A stretch of 64,000 bases of DNA. Origin: Curtobacterium sp. MCLR17_036 (GTDB lineage: Bacteria; Actinomycetota; Actinomycetes; Actinomycetales; Microbacteriaceae). A program made the position numbers and the translations under genes. The notes under the pieces were generated by a model. The model had not been told where the DNA came from. It did no database searches and saw nothing but the letters and a program-made list of their open reading frames with translations. Positions 9,019-17,202 of this stretch are shown piece after piece. The stretch lies in NCBI RefSeq assembly GCF_003234445.2, contig NZ_CP126269.1:62001-126000 (forward strand). Direction: 5' to 3'. Numbering within the stretch: position 1 is the first letter of the stretch; every line of letters starts with the position of its first letter.

Positions 9019-9804
9019 CTAGGAGGCGCGGCGGGCGGCCCAGCGCCCCTCGGAGCGCACGATGGCGAGCGGGAAGTCGAACGCGTGCGACACCGCCGAC
9101 GACGTGATGACCTCGTCCGACGTGCCCTGTGCCACCGCGGCACCGTCGCGCAGCAGCACGGCGTGCGACGTCGACGCGGGCAGGTCCTCGAGGTGGTGGG
9201 TCACCATGACGCTGCCGAGCTCGGGGTGCCGCTGGCGGAGCGCGTCGACCGTCTCGAGCAGGTGCTCGCGCGCCGCGACGTCGAGACCGGTCGCGGGTTC
9301 GTCGAGCAGCAGGAGCTGCGGCTCCGCCATGAGCGCACGTGCGATGAGGGCCCGACCGCGCTCGCCCTGCGAGAGCACCGGCCAGCGGGCGTCGCGACGA
9401 GCGGCCAGCCCGACGTCCGCCACGTGCTGCTCGGCCCGTGCGAGCTGCTCGGCGGACGGCTCCCACCGCAGCATGAGGTCCGTCGTCCCGGTCAGGCCGG
9501 TCAGGACGGTCTCGAACACGGTGAGCGGCGAGAGCATCCGGTGGCGGGGGTCGACGTGCCCGATGCGCTGTCGGAGCTCCCGGACGTCGGTGCGGCCGAG
9601 CCGGCTGCCGAGCACCTCGACGTGCCCGGCGGTCGGGTGCGCGGTCGCGCCGAGCACGGCGAGCAGCGTGGACTTGCCGGCGCCGTTCGGGCCGAGCAGC
9701 GCCCAGTGCTCGCCGCGTCGGACGGTCAGGTCGATGTCGTGCAGCAGGTCGCGGCCGGAGCGCGTGACGCGGACCCCGGTGGCGTGGATGAGGACGTCGG
9801 TCAC
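9019..9804 (-). CDS. ABC transporter ATP-binding protein (orphan)
   Basis: Predicted 261 aa from GTG 9804, which overlaps the upstream stop as GTGA. Walker A is GPNGAGKST (about 38-46), the signature is LSQGERGR, and Walker B is LLLLDEPATGLD followed by the H-loop VTHH. The Q-loop is replaced by a GHVDPRH region. No permease or binding protein gene is adjacent, so it either works with membrane partners encoded elsewhere or is not a transporter subunit. It is the last gene of a three-gene operon with two GntR-type regulators. Confidence 0.88.
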   Translation of the reverse strand: MTDVLIHATGVRVTRSGRDLLHDIDLTVRRGEHWALLGPNGAGKSTLLAVLGATAHPTAGHVEVLGSRLGRTDVRELRQRIGHVDPRHRMLSPLTVFETVLTGLTGTTDLMLRWEPSAEQLARAEQHVADVGLAARRDARWPVLSQGERGRALIARALMAEPQLLLLDEPATGLDVAAREHLLETVDALRQRHPELGSVMVTHHLEDLPASTSHAVLLRDGAAVAQGTSDEVITSSAVSHAFDFPLAIVRSEGRWAARRAS

Positions 9805-11114
9805 GTCCCCATCGTGCCGTACCGCGCGGTGACGTCATCGATGTGGGCCCGGGCGACGTCGGTGAACTCGCGGCCCGCGGCCCTGGCTGCCCGGACGTCT
9901 CCGCGGCCGGCTGCCGCCTCGAGTGCCATCCACAGGGCGTCGGTCTCCCACTGGCGGAACGGCGGTGCCTCCGGCAGCGCGTAGGCGAGCCGGGCCATCG
10001 CGAGGCGCAGGGCCTCGCGGACCCACCGGTTCTCGGTCTGTTCGGACAGGAACCGGGTGACGGCGAAGGCGCTCTCGGTGTAGCGGTGGTCCCGCACGTG
10101 GCCGTCGTCCCGCGCGCGGTCGACCAGGCGGAGGAACTCCTCGAGCGCAGCCCCCCGCAGGTCGGGGAGCACGTGGAGGGCGGCGTTCCCGAAGACGCCG
10201 GTGAGCAGTTCCATCGCCTCCCGCCAGGTGTCGATCGACGGCGCAGCGACGCGGACGCCGCCCGGGGCGTCGACGACGAGGCCCAGGTCGACCAGCCACC
10301 GGAGGGTGTCGAGCACGTCGTCCGGCCGGGCGCCCGTCAGCGCGACCAGTCCCGCGACGGTGTGGGTCGAACCCGTCGGCAGCGCTCCTGATCGCAGGTG
10401 ACGGAGGAGGACACGGTCGAGCACGCTCGGGTGGAGTCCGGCAGGGAGCGGCTCCCGGTCGGTCGTGCGCACGATCCCGAGGTGTCGACGGTGGGTCTCG
10501 ATCAGGCCCTCCATGCGCTCGGCAGCGGCGGTCGCATCGTCCGGATCGCCGGTGGCCGCCGCCCTCGCGACCGTGCGCGACCATCCGTGCAGGTCGTGCA
10601 CCGACCACGGCACGGTCGGCACCCGGGCCCACCGCAGGCGTTCGTAGGCGCGGGTACCGAGGTCCCGGAGGAGCGTGTCCGGGCACCGGCTGAACCAGAA
10701 CTGCACCGACGCGGAGAACGCGGTCGGGAAGTCGGGGAGCCGGAGCGCCGCGGTCCGTTCGGCGGCGGCCACGAGCCGGTCGAGCTCGTCGCGCAGGTCG
10801 GGGGTGAGCACGGTGGTCGTGGCGCGGACGGCCGGACCGAACAGCGCGACCCACGCGTCGAAGGCGTCCGACAGGTCCGCGTCGGACAGTACTGCGTACT
10901 CCCACGAGCCGCCGGCCCCACGGGTCACGATGCCGAGGTCCTCGAGGCGCAGCGCTGCCGATCGCACCCGGGCGGCCGGCATGCCCCAGTCCCACCCGAG
11001 GTGGTCGACGTCGACCGTCACCGGGCCGGGCGGCCCCGAGCGGACGTGGGCGAGCAGGGCGGCGTAGGCGTCGTCGTTGCGCGACGCCCACGGGTCACCC
11101 CACTCGCCGTCCAC
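9801..11114 (-). CDS. Fused double GntR/FCD-like regulator
   Basis: Predicted 437 aa from GTG 11114. The protein is two copies of one module: a winged-helix region at about 13-75 followed by an all-helical region (78-200), then a second winged helix (215-280) and second helical region (285-425). The helical regions align with each other and with the C-terminal half of the 222-aa GntR protein encoded just upstream (compare NRWVREALRLAMARLAYALP with NPLVQNAAVGAIERVRFTLN). The usual FCD metal-binding histidines are not evident. The gene starts 5 nt after the upstream stop and overlaps the ABC ATPase gene, so all three are probably one transcript. The ligand is unknown. An internal alternative start cannot be excluded. 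Confidence 0.72.
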   Translation of the reverse strand: MDGEWGDPWASRNDDAYAALLAHVRSGPPGPVTVDVDHLGWDWGMPAARVRSAALRLEDLGIVTRGAGGSWEYAVLSDADLSDAFDAWVALFGPAVRATTTVLTPDLRDELDRLVAAAERTAALRLPDFPTAFSASVQFWFSRCPDTLLRDLGTRAYERLRWARVPTVPWSVHDLHGWSRTVARAAATGDPDDATAAAERMEGLIETHRRHLGIVRTTDREPLPAGLHPSVLDRVLLRHLRSGALPTGSTHTVAGLVALTGARPDDVLDTLRWLVDLGLVVDAPGGVRVAAPSIDTWREAMELLTGVFGNAALHVLPDLRGAALEEFLRLVDRARDDGHVRDHRYTESAFAVTRFLSEQTENRWVREALRLAMARLAYALPEAPPFRQWETDALWMALEAAAGRGDVRAARAAGREFTDVARAHIDDVTARYGTMGT

Positions 11115-11119
11115 CGGGG

Positions 11120-11788
11120 TCAGCCGCGGTCGGCGCGGACCGCCTCGATGTGCTGCTCGAAGTTGCGGGTCAGGGCACGCCCGGCCTCGGCGGCGGTCTC
11201 GCCGTCGCGCTCGTCCAGCGCGTCGCGCAGGATCGAGAAGAACGCTTCGGAGCCGTACTGTTCGAACGGCGGGGTCGGGTTGAGCGTGAAGCGCACGCGT
11301 TCGATCGCCCCGACCGCCGCGTTCTGCACGAGCGGGTTGCCGGAGTGCGCGACGGCGAACTCGATGACGTCGGTGACGGCGCCGCTGAAGCCGTAGTCCC
11401 GCACCTTGCGTGCTGCGTCCGCCTTGTCGAGCAGCGTGGCGAGGGCCTCCACGTCCTCGTCGGCGTACTCGGGCACGCCCCAGCGCAGGCTGAGCTCGAA
11501 GAACCCGGTCATGGCGCGGGTGGCGGTCACCCAGTCGTCGAAGGTCGGGGTGGCGACGCGCGTGTAGCGGTTCGCCTCCATCTCGACCAGGCCGATGTCG
11601 ACGAGCTTCGCGATGGCCTCGCGGATGGGCGTGCGACTGACGCCGAGCCACTGGACCAGCTCGTCGTCGTTGAGGCGTTCACCGTGCTGCAGGGTGCCGT
11701 CGCGCAGGGCGGCGAGCATCTTCTCGTAGACGACGTCGCGCAACAGCTTCCGCGGTGAGTTCTCCACCGTCGACTTGGGGACCGGCAT
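11120..11788 (-). CDS. GntR family transcriptional regulator
   Basis: Predicted 222 aa; ATG 11788 has a GAGGAG ribosome site 5-10 nt upstream. The N-terminal winged helix (about 14-80) has the typical GntR core: VYEKMLAALRDGTL, ERLNDDELVQWLGVSRTPIREAI, LVDIGLVEM. The C-terminal helical domain resembles FCD but lacks an obvious Asp/His metal set. It is the single-module paralogue of the double protein encoded next. It probably autoregulates from the repeats at 11831-11857. Confidence 0.88.
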   Translation of the reverse strand: MPVPKSTVENSPRKLLRDVVYEKMLAALRDGTLQHGERLNDDELVQWLGVSRTPIREAIAKLVDIGLVEMEANRYTRVATPTFDDWVTATRAMTGFFELSLRWGVPEYADEDVEALATLLDKADAARKVRDYGFSGAVTDVIEFAVAHSGNPLVQNAAVGAIERVRFTLNPTPPFEQYGSEAFFSILRDALDERDGETAAEAGRALTRNFEQHIEAVRADRG

Positions 11789-11830
11789 GCCATCTCCTCG
11801 TGCCTGGGACTCGACGCTGGAATCCTAACG

Positions 11831-11857
11831 TGTCAAATGGCAAGCGTTTGTGAAATG
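11831..11857. promoter_or_regulatory. Candidate operator: two 9-bp direct repeats upstream of the GntR gene
   Basis: TGTCAAATG (11831-11839) and TGTGAAATG (11849-11857) match at 8 of 9 positions with an 18-bp period. They lie about 45-70 bp upstream of the GntR start, between it and the convergent acuI stop. The local AT content is higher than around it. Binding by the GntR protein is inferred from position only. Confidence 0.4.
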
Positions 11858-11870
11858 CTGGCACACCGGT

Positions 11871-12845
11871 TCAGCGCATCGCGACGACCGTGCGTCCGTG
11901 CACGCGCCCGGCCACGACCTCGGCTCCGATCGTGATCGCCTCGGCCGGCGAGACGGTGCGGGTCACCCCGGCGAGCAGGCCCGAGTCGAGGTCGGTCGCC
12001 AGACGCTCCCACGCCCGACGCCGCAGCGCGATCGGGGCCTGCACCGAGTCGATGCCGAGCAGCGACACCCCGCGCAGGATGAACGGCAGCACCGTCGTCG
12101 ACAGGGCGGCGTCCTGCGCCAGCCCGCACGCGGTCACAGCGCCGCCGTACTGCGTCGAGGCGAGCACGTTCGCGAGCGTCGTGCCGCCGACGCTGTCGAC
12201 CGCCCCCGCCCACACCGTGCGTTGCATCGGCCGGCCCGGCTCGGACAGGGTCGCGCGGTCGACGACGTCGACCGCGCCGAGCCGCCGCAGGGACTCCGCG
12301 TTCGCCGGTCGGCCGGTCGACGCGGTCACCCGGTACCCCCGTGCCGTGAGCAGCGCGATCGCCACGGTCCCCACGCCCCCGGACGCGCCCGTCACGAGCA
12401 CGGGTCCTTCCTCCGGCGCGACGAACCGCTCGAGCGCGAGCACGCTGAGCATCGCCGTGAAGCCCGCCGTGCCGATGGCGGCCGCGAAGGCGTCGTCGAT
12501 CGTGTCCGGCAGCACGACCGCGGACCCCGACGGCACGACCGCCCGCCGCGCCCACCCGCCGTGCCGGCGCTCGCCGAGACCGGCGCCGGTCACCACCACC
12601 CGGTCGCCGATCGCGACGTCGTGCACCCCGGGCCCGAGCGCCGAGACGGTGCCGACGACGTCGATGCCCGGCACGAGCGGGTCGAGTCGGGCGACCCCGG
12701 GGTCCCCGGCGAGGGCCAGCCCGTCCTTGTAGTTGACGCTCGAGTACGAGACGTCGACGAGGGCCTCGCCCTCGGTCGGCTCGGGCAGGTCGACGTCGGT
12801 GACGGTGGGCGGGGCTGCACTGGACACGAGGACGGCGCGGGTCAT
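11871..12845 (-). CDS. acuI: MDR-type NADPH oxidoreductase, AcuI/YhdH family
   Basis: Predicted 324 aa, the usual length for acrylyl-CoA reductase AcuI/YhdH. The SSVNYKDGLAL motif near residue 36 and the nucleotide-binding TGASGGVGTVAIALL loop (about 150) are diagnostic, and no zinc ligands are present. Family members reduce acryloyl-CoA to propionyl-CoA with NADPH; substrate here is inferred. A TAGCGT -10 box ends 7 nt before the ATG, so the transcript is probably leaderless. Confidence 0.86.
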   Translation of the reverse strand: MTRAVLVSSAAPPTVTDVDLPEPTEGEALVDVSYSSVNYKDGLALAGDPGVARLDPLVPGIDVVGTVSALGPGVHDVAIGDRVVVTGAGLGERRHGGWARRAVVPSGSAVVLPDTIDDAFAAAIGTAGFTAMLSVLALERFVAPEEGPVLVTGASGGVGTVAIALLTARGYRVTASTGRPANAESLRRLGAVDVVDRATLSEPGRPMQRTVWAGAVDSVGGTTLANVLASTQYGGAVTACGLAQDAALSTTVLPFILRGVSLLGIDSVQAPIALRRRAWERLATDLDSGLLAGVTRTVSPAEAITIGAEVVAGRVHGRTVVAMR

Positions 12846-12910
12846 GCGCCGGACGCTACCCCGGGCCTCCCGGCCGGGTGACGGCGCGCCGTGCCGAGCC
12901 TGCGGTGCTC

Positions 12911-12966
12911 AGCCGGCAGTGTTCACCCGGCAGTGTTCACCCGGCAGTGTTCACCCGGCAGTGTTC
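12911..12966. repeat. Four tandem 14-bp repeats
   Basis: Unit ACCCGGCAGTGTTC is present four times head to tail (12911-12924, 12925-12938, 12939-12952, 12953-12966). The first copy begins AG instead of AC. The last copy overlaps the pfkA stop codon. On the minus strand each unit carries a TGA, so the pfkA stop is effectively repeated every 14 bp in changing frames. Confidence 0.9.
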
Positions 12967-13993
12967 ATCCGAACATGATGGCGGCTTCGTCGAAGCGCGC
13001 CTGCGGCACCGTCTTCAGCTCGCCGAGCGCCTCGTCGAACGACACGTGCACGATGTCCGTGCCCTTCAGGGCGACCATCCGGCCCCAGCGCTCCTCGACC
13101 ACCGAGTCGATGGCGGCCAGGCCGAGCCGCGTCGACAGCACGCGGTCGTACGCGGTCGGCGTCCCGCCGCGCTGGATGTGGCCCAGGGTCGTCGCGCGGG
13201 TCTCGATGCCCGTCATCTCCTCGATGAGCGGCGCGAGGCGCTCGCCGATGCCGCCGAGCCGCGGACGACCGAAGGCGTCCAGGCCGCGCTCGGTGTGCGC
13301 GTTGTCCTCGTGGTCCGGCACGAAGCCCTCGGCGACCACGACGAGCGGGGCGCGACCACGGTCGTAGGCGGCGCGCACCCACTTCGCGATCTGCTCCATG
13401 CTCGTCTTCTGCTCCGGGATGAGGATGGCGTGCGCGCCGGCGGCCATGCCGGAGTGCAGGGCGATCCACCCGACGTGCCGCCCCATCACCTCGGCGACCA
13501 TGCAGCGCGAGTGGGAGTCGCCGGTGGTGCGCAGGCGGTCCATCGCCTCGGTCGCGATCGCGACGGCGGTGTCGAAGCCGAACGTGTAGTCGGTGGCGCC
13601 GAGGTCGTTGTCCACGGTCTTCGGCACGCCGACGATCTTGAGCCCCGCATCGGTCAGGCGTTTCGCCGCGGCCAGGGTGCCCTCGCCGCCGATCGCGACG
13701 ATGGCGTCGATGCCGTGCCGCTCCAGGGTGCGCTCGATGTTCTCGACCCCGCCGTGCTCGCCCTCGAAGGGGTTGGTGCGGCTCGTGCCGAGGATGGTGC
13801 CGCCCTGCTTCGCGATGCCCTGGATGTCCTTGCGACCGAGCGGGACGATGTCGCCGTCGACGACGCCGCGCCAGCCGTCCCGGAAGCCGACGAAGTCGTG
13901 TCCGTAGATGGCGATGCCCTTCAGGACGATCGCGCGGATGACCGCGTTCAGGCCGGGGCAGTCGCCTCCGGAGGTGAGGATGCCGATGCGCAT
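12965..13993 (-). CDS. pfkA: 6-phosphofructokinase (group III, probably ATP-dependent)
   Basis: Predicted 342 aa from ATG 13993, with GGAG 8 nt upstream; a longer frame from 14032 lacks such a site. It phosphorylates fructose 6-phosphate. The start MRIGILTSGGDCPGLNAVIR, the GGEGT motif and PKTVDNDL are the phosphofructokinase signatures. The residue equivalent to E. coli 104 is Gly while position 124 is Lys (PKTVDND), the combination seen in Streptomyces ATP-dependent enzymes; pyrophosphate enzymes have Asp at 104. Phosphate donor is therefore inferred as ATP. The stop lies in the 14-bp tandem repeats. Confidence 0.93.
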   Translation of the reverse strand: MRIGILTSGGDCPGLNAVIRAIVLKGIAIYGHDFVGFRDGWRGVVDGDIVPLGRKDIQGIAKQGGTILGTSRTNPFEGEHGGVENIERTLERHGIDAIVAIGGEGTLAAAKRLTDAGLKIVGVPKTVDNDLGATDYTFGFDTAVAIATEAMDRLRTTGDSHSRCMVAEVMGRHVGWIALHSGMAAGAHAILIPEQKTSMEQIAKWVRAAYDRGRAPLVVVAEGFVPDHEDNAHTERGLDAFGRPRLGGIGERLAPLIEEMTGIETRATTLGHIQRGGTPTAYDRVLSTRLGLAAIDSVVEERWGRMVALKGTDIVHVSFDEALGELKTVPQARFDEAAIMFG

Positions 13994-14064
13994 GGGGAAC
14001 TCCGTCGTCGGGTGCGGGGACGTCCCCATCATGACTGACGGTGGTTGCGGATTACCATCCCGGT

Positions 14065-15045
14065 GTGTCCCTGCTCGCTTGTGCCCCGTCCGGTGCGTCC
14101 GCCCAGTCGCCTGGCGGTGCGTCCGACGACGCGACCCGCGTCGACACCGTGTACCGGCCGGGAGGCCCGGTGGACGTCGCGTCGACCCTGCGGCCCCTGC
14201 AGCGCGGCACCGGCGACCCCGCCTTCCAGGTGGTCGGGCCCGTCGTCTGGCTCGCGCTCCGCACGCCGCGGGGCCCGGCGTCCGTGGCGATCCGGCAGGC
14301 CGGCGGCACGATCGCGGTGTCCGCGTGGGGCGCCGGGTCCGCGTGGGCGGTCGAGCACGCCCCGGACCTGCTCGGACGCGGCGACGACTGGTCGGACCTC
14401 GACGTCTCGGGGCACGCGTTCCTGGCGGCCGCCCGCCACCGGCAGCCCGGGCTCCGCCTGCTCCGCACGAACACCGTCGTCGCGATGCTCGTGCCGGCGA
14501 TCATGGAGCAGAAGGTGACCTCGCGGCAGGCCTGGCGCGCCTGGCGGTACCTGCTCCGGCGCCACGGCACCCCCGCTCCCGGTCCCGCGCCCGACGGCAT
14601 GGCCGTGCCGCCGACCGCCGAGGAGTGGGCGACGATCCCGAGCTGGGAGTGGCACCGCGCCGGCATCGAGCCCGGGCGCTCCGCCACCGTCATGCGCGCG
14701 GTGCGGGTCGCGCCGGCGCTCGAGCGGACGCTCGCCCTCGGCCGGGGCGGCGCGGTCGTGTCCGCGCGGCTGCAGTCGGTGCCCGGGATCGGCCGGTGGA
14801 CCGCCGCCGAGACCGCGCAGCGATCCCACGGCGACCCGGACTCGCCGAGCGTCGGCGACTTCCACGTGCCGGCACTGGTCGGGTGGGCGTTGACCGGGGC
14901 GCCGGTCGACGACGACGGCATGCTCGAGCTGCTCGAACCGTGGTCTGGGCACCGGGAGCGCATCGTCCGGCTCATCGGCGGCTCGGGATTCCGCAAGCCG
15001 GCGTTCGGTCCGCGACTCACGATCCAGGACCACCGGTTCCACTGA
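14065..15045 (+). CDS. DNA-3-methyladenine glycosylase-type HhH-GPD protein (AlkA-like)
   Basis: Predicted 326 aa. The start at GTG 14065 is chosen because a TACCAT -10 box (14053-14058) ends exactly 6 nt before it, the same layout as other leaderless genes here; GTG 14041 is in frame but has no signal. The helix-hairpin-helix LQSVPGIGRWTA is followed by SVGDFHVPALVGW with Asp265 as the probable catalytic aspartate. Members excise alkylated bases from DNA. It is divergent from pfkA. Confidence 0.8.
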   Translation: MSLLACAPSGASAQSPGGASDDATRVDTVYRPGGPVDVASTLRPLQRGTGDPAFQVVGPVVWLALRTPRGPASVAIRQAGGTIAVSAWGAGSAWAVEHAPDLLGRGDDWSDLDVSGHAFLAAARHRQPGLRLLRTNTVVAMLVPAIMEQKVTSRQAWRAWRYLLRRHGTPAPGPAPDGMAVPPTAEEWATIPSWEWHRAGIEPGRSATVMRAVRVAPALERTLALGRGGAVVSARLQSVPGIGRWTAAETAQRSHGDPDSPSVGDFHVPALVGWALTGAPVDDDGMLELLEPWSGHRERIVRLIGGSGFRKPAFGPRLTIQDHRFH

Positions 15046-15073
15046 GGCCGGTGCCCGTGCCGGTGTCGGACGA

Positions 15074-15931
15074 CTACGGGTGGCGGGTGCCCTCGCCCGC
15101 GAGCACGGCGCGGTAGCCCTCGCGGAACGTCGGGAACCGCGGCGTCCACCCGGTCGACCGGAGCAGCGCGTTCGACAGCCGCTTGTCGCCGCCGGCCTGC
15201 CGTGCCCCGCCGTCGCCGACCACCGGTTGCCGGACCCCGAGCTCGTCGGCGAGGAACCGCAGCACGTCGTCCAGGCGGACCGGTTCGTCGTCCGTGCCGA
15301 GGTAGAGCGGCGCGGGGTCGGGCAGGCCCGCCAGTTGCACCAACGCGGCGGCGGCGTCGTCGCGGTGGATGCGGTTCGTGTGCGGCGAGGTGCCGGGGGC
15401 GAGCCGCGCCGAGCCCGAGCGGACCTGGTCGACCAGGCGCTCGCGGCCGGGCCCGTAGACGCCGGAGAGCCGGACGAGCACGGCACCAGGAGCGCGCTCG
15501 CGCAGGAGCGCCTCGGCCTCGACGAGCACCCCGGCGGTCGGGGTCCCGGCGTGCGCGGGGGTGTCCTCGGTGACGACGCTGCCGTCGTCGACGTCGTACA
15601 CCGCCGTCGACGACACGACGAGCAGGCGGGGGTCGGCCGCCGACGCGTCGATGCCGTCGAGCACGTTCCGCAGACCGTCGACGTAGGTCGCCCGGTACTC
15701 GTCGACGTCCCGCGAGCCGGCCGCGAACGCCACGACGACGACGCTGGTGTCGGCGGGGACGTCCGGGACCTCGTGGCGCAGGTCGACGCTCCGTCCGGTG
15801 ATCGGGGCGGGGACCAGCTCGGCGCGGCGACGGAGCCCGAGCACGCGGTGGCCCTGTCCGGCGAACCGCAGGCCGGCCTCGGCTCCGAGGTCGCCGCAGC
15901 CGGCGATGACGACGGTGGAGGTGTTCAGCAC
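15074..15931 (-). CDS. NAD(P)-dependent epimerase/dehydratase family protein (SDR)
   Basis: Predicted 285 aa from GTG 15931 with an AGGG site upstream. The Rossmann motif is AGCGDLGAEAG near residue 10, and the VVSSTAVYDVDDG stretch (about 110-122) holds the catalytic Ser and Tyr region of extended SDR proteins of the YeeZ type. Substrate is unknown. It ends convergent with the AlkA-like gene with 28 bp between stops. Confidence 0.75.
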   Translation of the reverse strand: MLNTSTVVIAGCGDLGAEAGLRFAGQGHRVLGLRRRAELVPAPITGRSVDLRHEVPDVPADTSVVVVAFAAGSRDVDEYRATYVDGLRNVLDGIDASAADPRLLVVSSTAVYDVDDGSVVTEDTPAHAGTPTAGVLVEAEALLRERAPGAVLVRLSGVYGPGRERLVDQVRSGSARLAPGTSPHTNRIHRDDAAAALVQLAGLPDPAPLYLGTDDEPVRLDDVLRFLADELGVRQPVVGDGGARQAGGDKRLSNALLRSTGWTPRFPTFREGYRAVLAGEGTRHP

Positions 15932-16007
15932 GGATCGACCCTGGCACGGGCGGCTGGGGGCGCGGTCACGACGGGTACCGCCCACCGGTGACCGCTACCC
16001 TCGGCGC

Positions 16008-16337
16008 GTGGGGCAGCGGGGGCGGGGGGGGGCAGCGGCACCGCCGAGTGGCCCGTGACGTGGCGATCGGCCTGCCGCCGGTCGTCGAGTCGGGCTCGTC
16101 GTCGCCGGCTCGGTGGTCTCGGTCGGGGCTGTGGGCGAGAGCGCGGCGTCCTGGGCGCCGGTGTCGTGGCCGTTCTTCGCCACCCTCGGCACGTTCCCGT
16201 TCGCGGTCGGGGCGCTCGTCGCGGCGGTCGGCCTGCGCGGGCTGCGGGGCAGGACTCCCGCGATCTGGTTCGCCGCACTGTCCGCAGCGGCCGGCGCGTT
16301 CCCCTTCCTCGCGGTGGTGGGCATCGTGGCACGGTGA
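16008..16337 (+). pseudogene. Small membrane protein gene, apparently interrupted by an in-frame stop
   Basis: A TACCCT -10 box (15996-16001) is followed 6 nt later by GTG 16008. The frame from this start is broken by TGA 16056-16058 after 16 codons, then stays open to the stop at 16337. The downstream part encodes hydrophobic helices (VGLVVAGSVVSVGAVGESA, WPFFATLGTFPFAVGALVAA and AIWFAALSAAAGAFPFLAVV). If the downstream piece is translated on its own, GTG 16113 gives a 74-aa two-helix protein. A run of at least eight G's at about 16023-16030 makes an assembly error possible, but the two halves are already in the same frame. The choice between pseudogene, short peptide plus separate gene, and error is open. 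Confidence 0.45.
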
Positions 16338-16387
16338 CGCCCCGGTGCCGGCCCGGTGCCGGACAGCGGGTGACCTAGGGTGGCCCG

Positions 16388-17113
16388 ATGCGGAACCTCG
16401 ACTGGGACGGCTACCTGAACGCGCGTGACCTCGGCGGGCTGCCGACGTCCGCCTCGCCGACGGGGGCGACCGTGCCGGGCCGGATCGCGCGGGGACCGCG
16501 TCGCGAGTTCCTCACCGAGCAGGGCTGGCGGGACGCCCGCGGCTGGGGTCTCGCCGGGGTCGTCGACCTCCGGTGCGCGTACGAGGTCGGCGCCCGTGAC
16601 GGGGACCCGGTCGTCGCAGCCGGAGCTTCCGAGGGCGTGCGGATCGTGAACGCCCCGACCGAGGACCAGGACGACCCGGAGTTCCGCGAGGTCTGCTTCC
16701 CGATCCTCGACTCGCCGGAGTACTGGCGGCACAACTTCCGCATCCTGCCGCAGCTCGTCCTCGGCGCGCTCACCGCGATCGCCGACGCCCCGTCCGGCGT
16801 GCTCGTGCACTGCAGTGCCGGCCGGGACCGCACCGGCATGGTCAGCGCCCTGCTCCTCGCCAACGCCGGCGTGGCGCCCGAGGCGGTCGCCGCGGACCAC
16901 GCGGAGTCGGTCCGGGCGATGGCGGGAGCGAACTCGCACGCGCCGACCCACGACCGGCAGGCCACGTGGGGGCAGGACGAGGTGGACCGGTGGATCGCGC
17001 AGACCGCCCCGATCGTCGAGGACGTCGCCGCCGACGTCGACGGCGCCTTCGCGGTCATCGGGGCCGACGACGCCCTGCGCACCCGTCTGCGCGAGCGCCT
17101 GACAGCCCCGTGA
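16388..17113 (+). CDS. Tyrosine-protein phosphatase (dual-specificity/PtpB type)
   Basis: Predicted 241 aa. The signature CX5R is HCSAGRDRTGM, with nucleophile Cys142 and Arg148. The N-terminal NARDLGGLP motif and the RCAYEVG region are usual in bacterial secreted or cytosolic PtpB-like phosphatases. No signal peptide is seen, so it acts in the cytoplasm unless exported otherwise. A TAGGGT -10 box (16376-16381) ends 6 nt before ATG, indicating a leaderless transcript. Confidence 0.88.
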   Translation: MRNLDWDGYLNARDLGGLPTSASPTGATVPGRIARGPRREFLTEQGWRDARGWGLAGVVDLRCAYEVGARDGDPVVAAGASEGVRIVNAPTEDQDDPEFREVCFPILDSPEYWRHNFRILPQLVLGALTAIADAPSGVLVHCSAGRDRTGMVSALLLANAGVAPEAVAADHAESVRAMAGANSHAPTHDRQATWGQDEVDRWIAQTAPIVEDVAADVDGAFAVIGADDALRTRLRERLTAP

Positions 17114-17202
17114 ACCGACCCTGAAGGAACCCCCAGCACATCCCAGGTGAGCGTTCGTCGCAGGTCCACTAGCGTCGAGGAGACTCCGGAGGGGGAGCAG
17201 TC

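Noticed and set aside
12911..12966. Tandem repeats considered as a CRISPR array
   Set aside because: Units are 14 bp and directly adjacent with no spacers; no cas genes nearby.
16008..16058. G-run considered as a phase-variation switch
   Set aside because: The start and the downstream membrane segment are already in the same frame; changing the run length would not bypass the TGA while keeping that frame.
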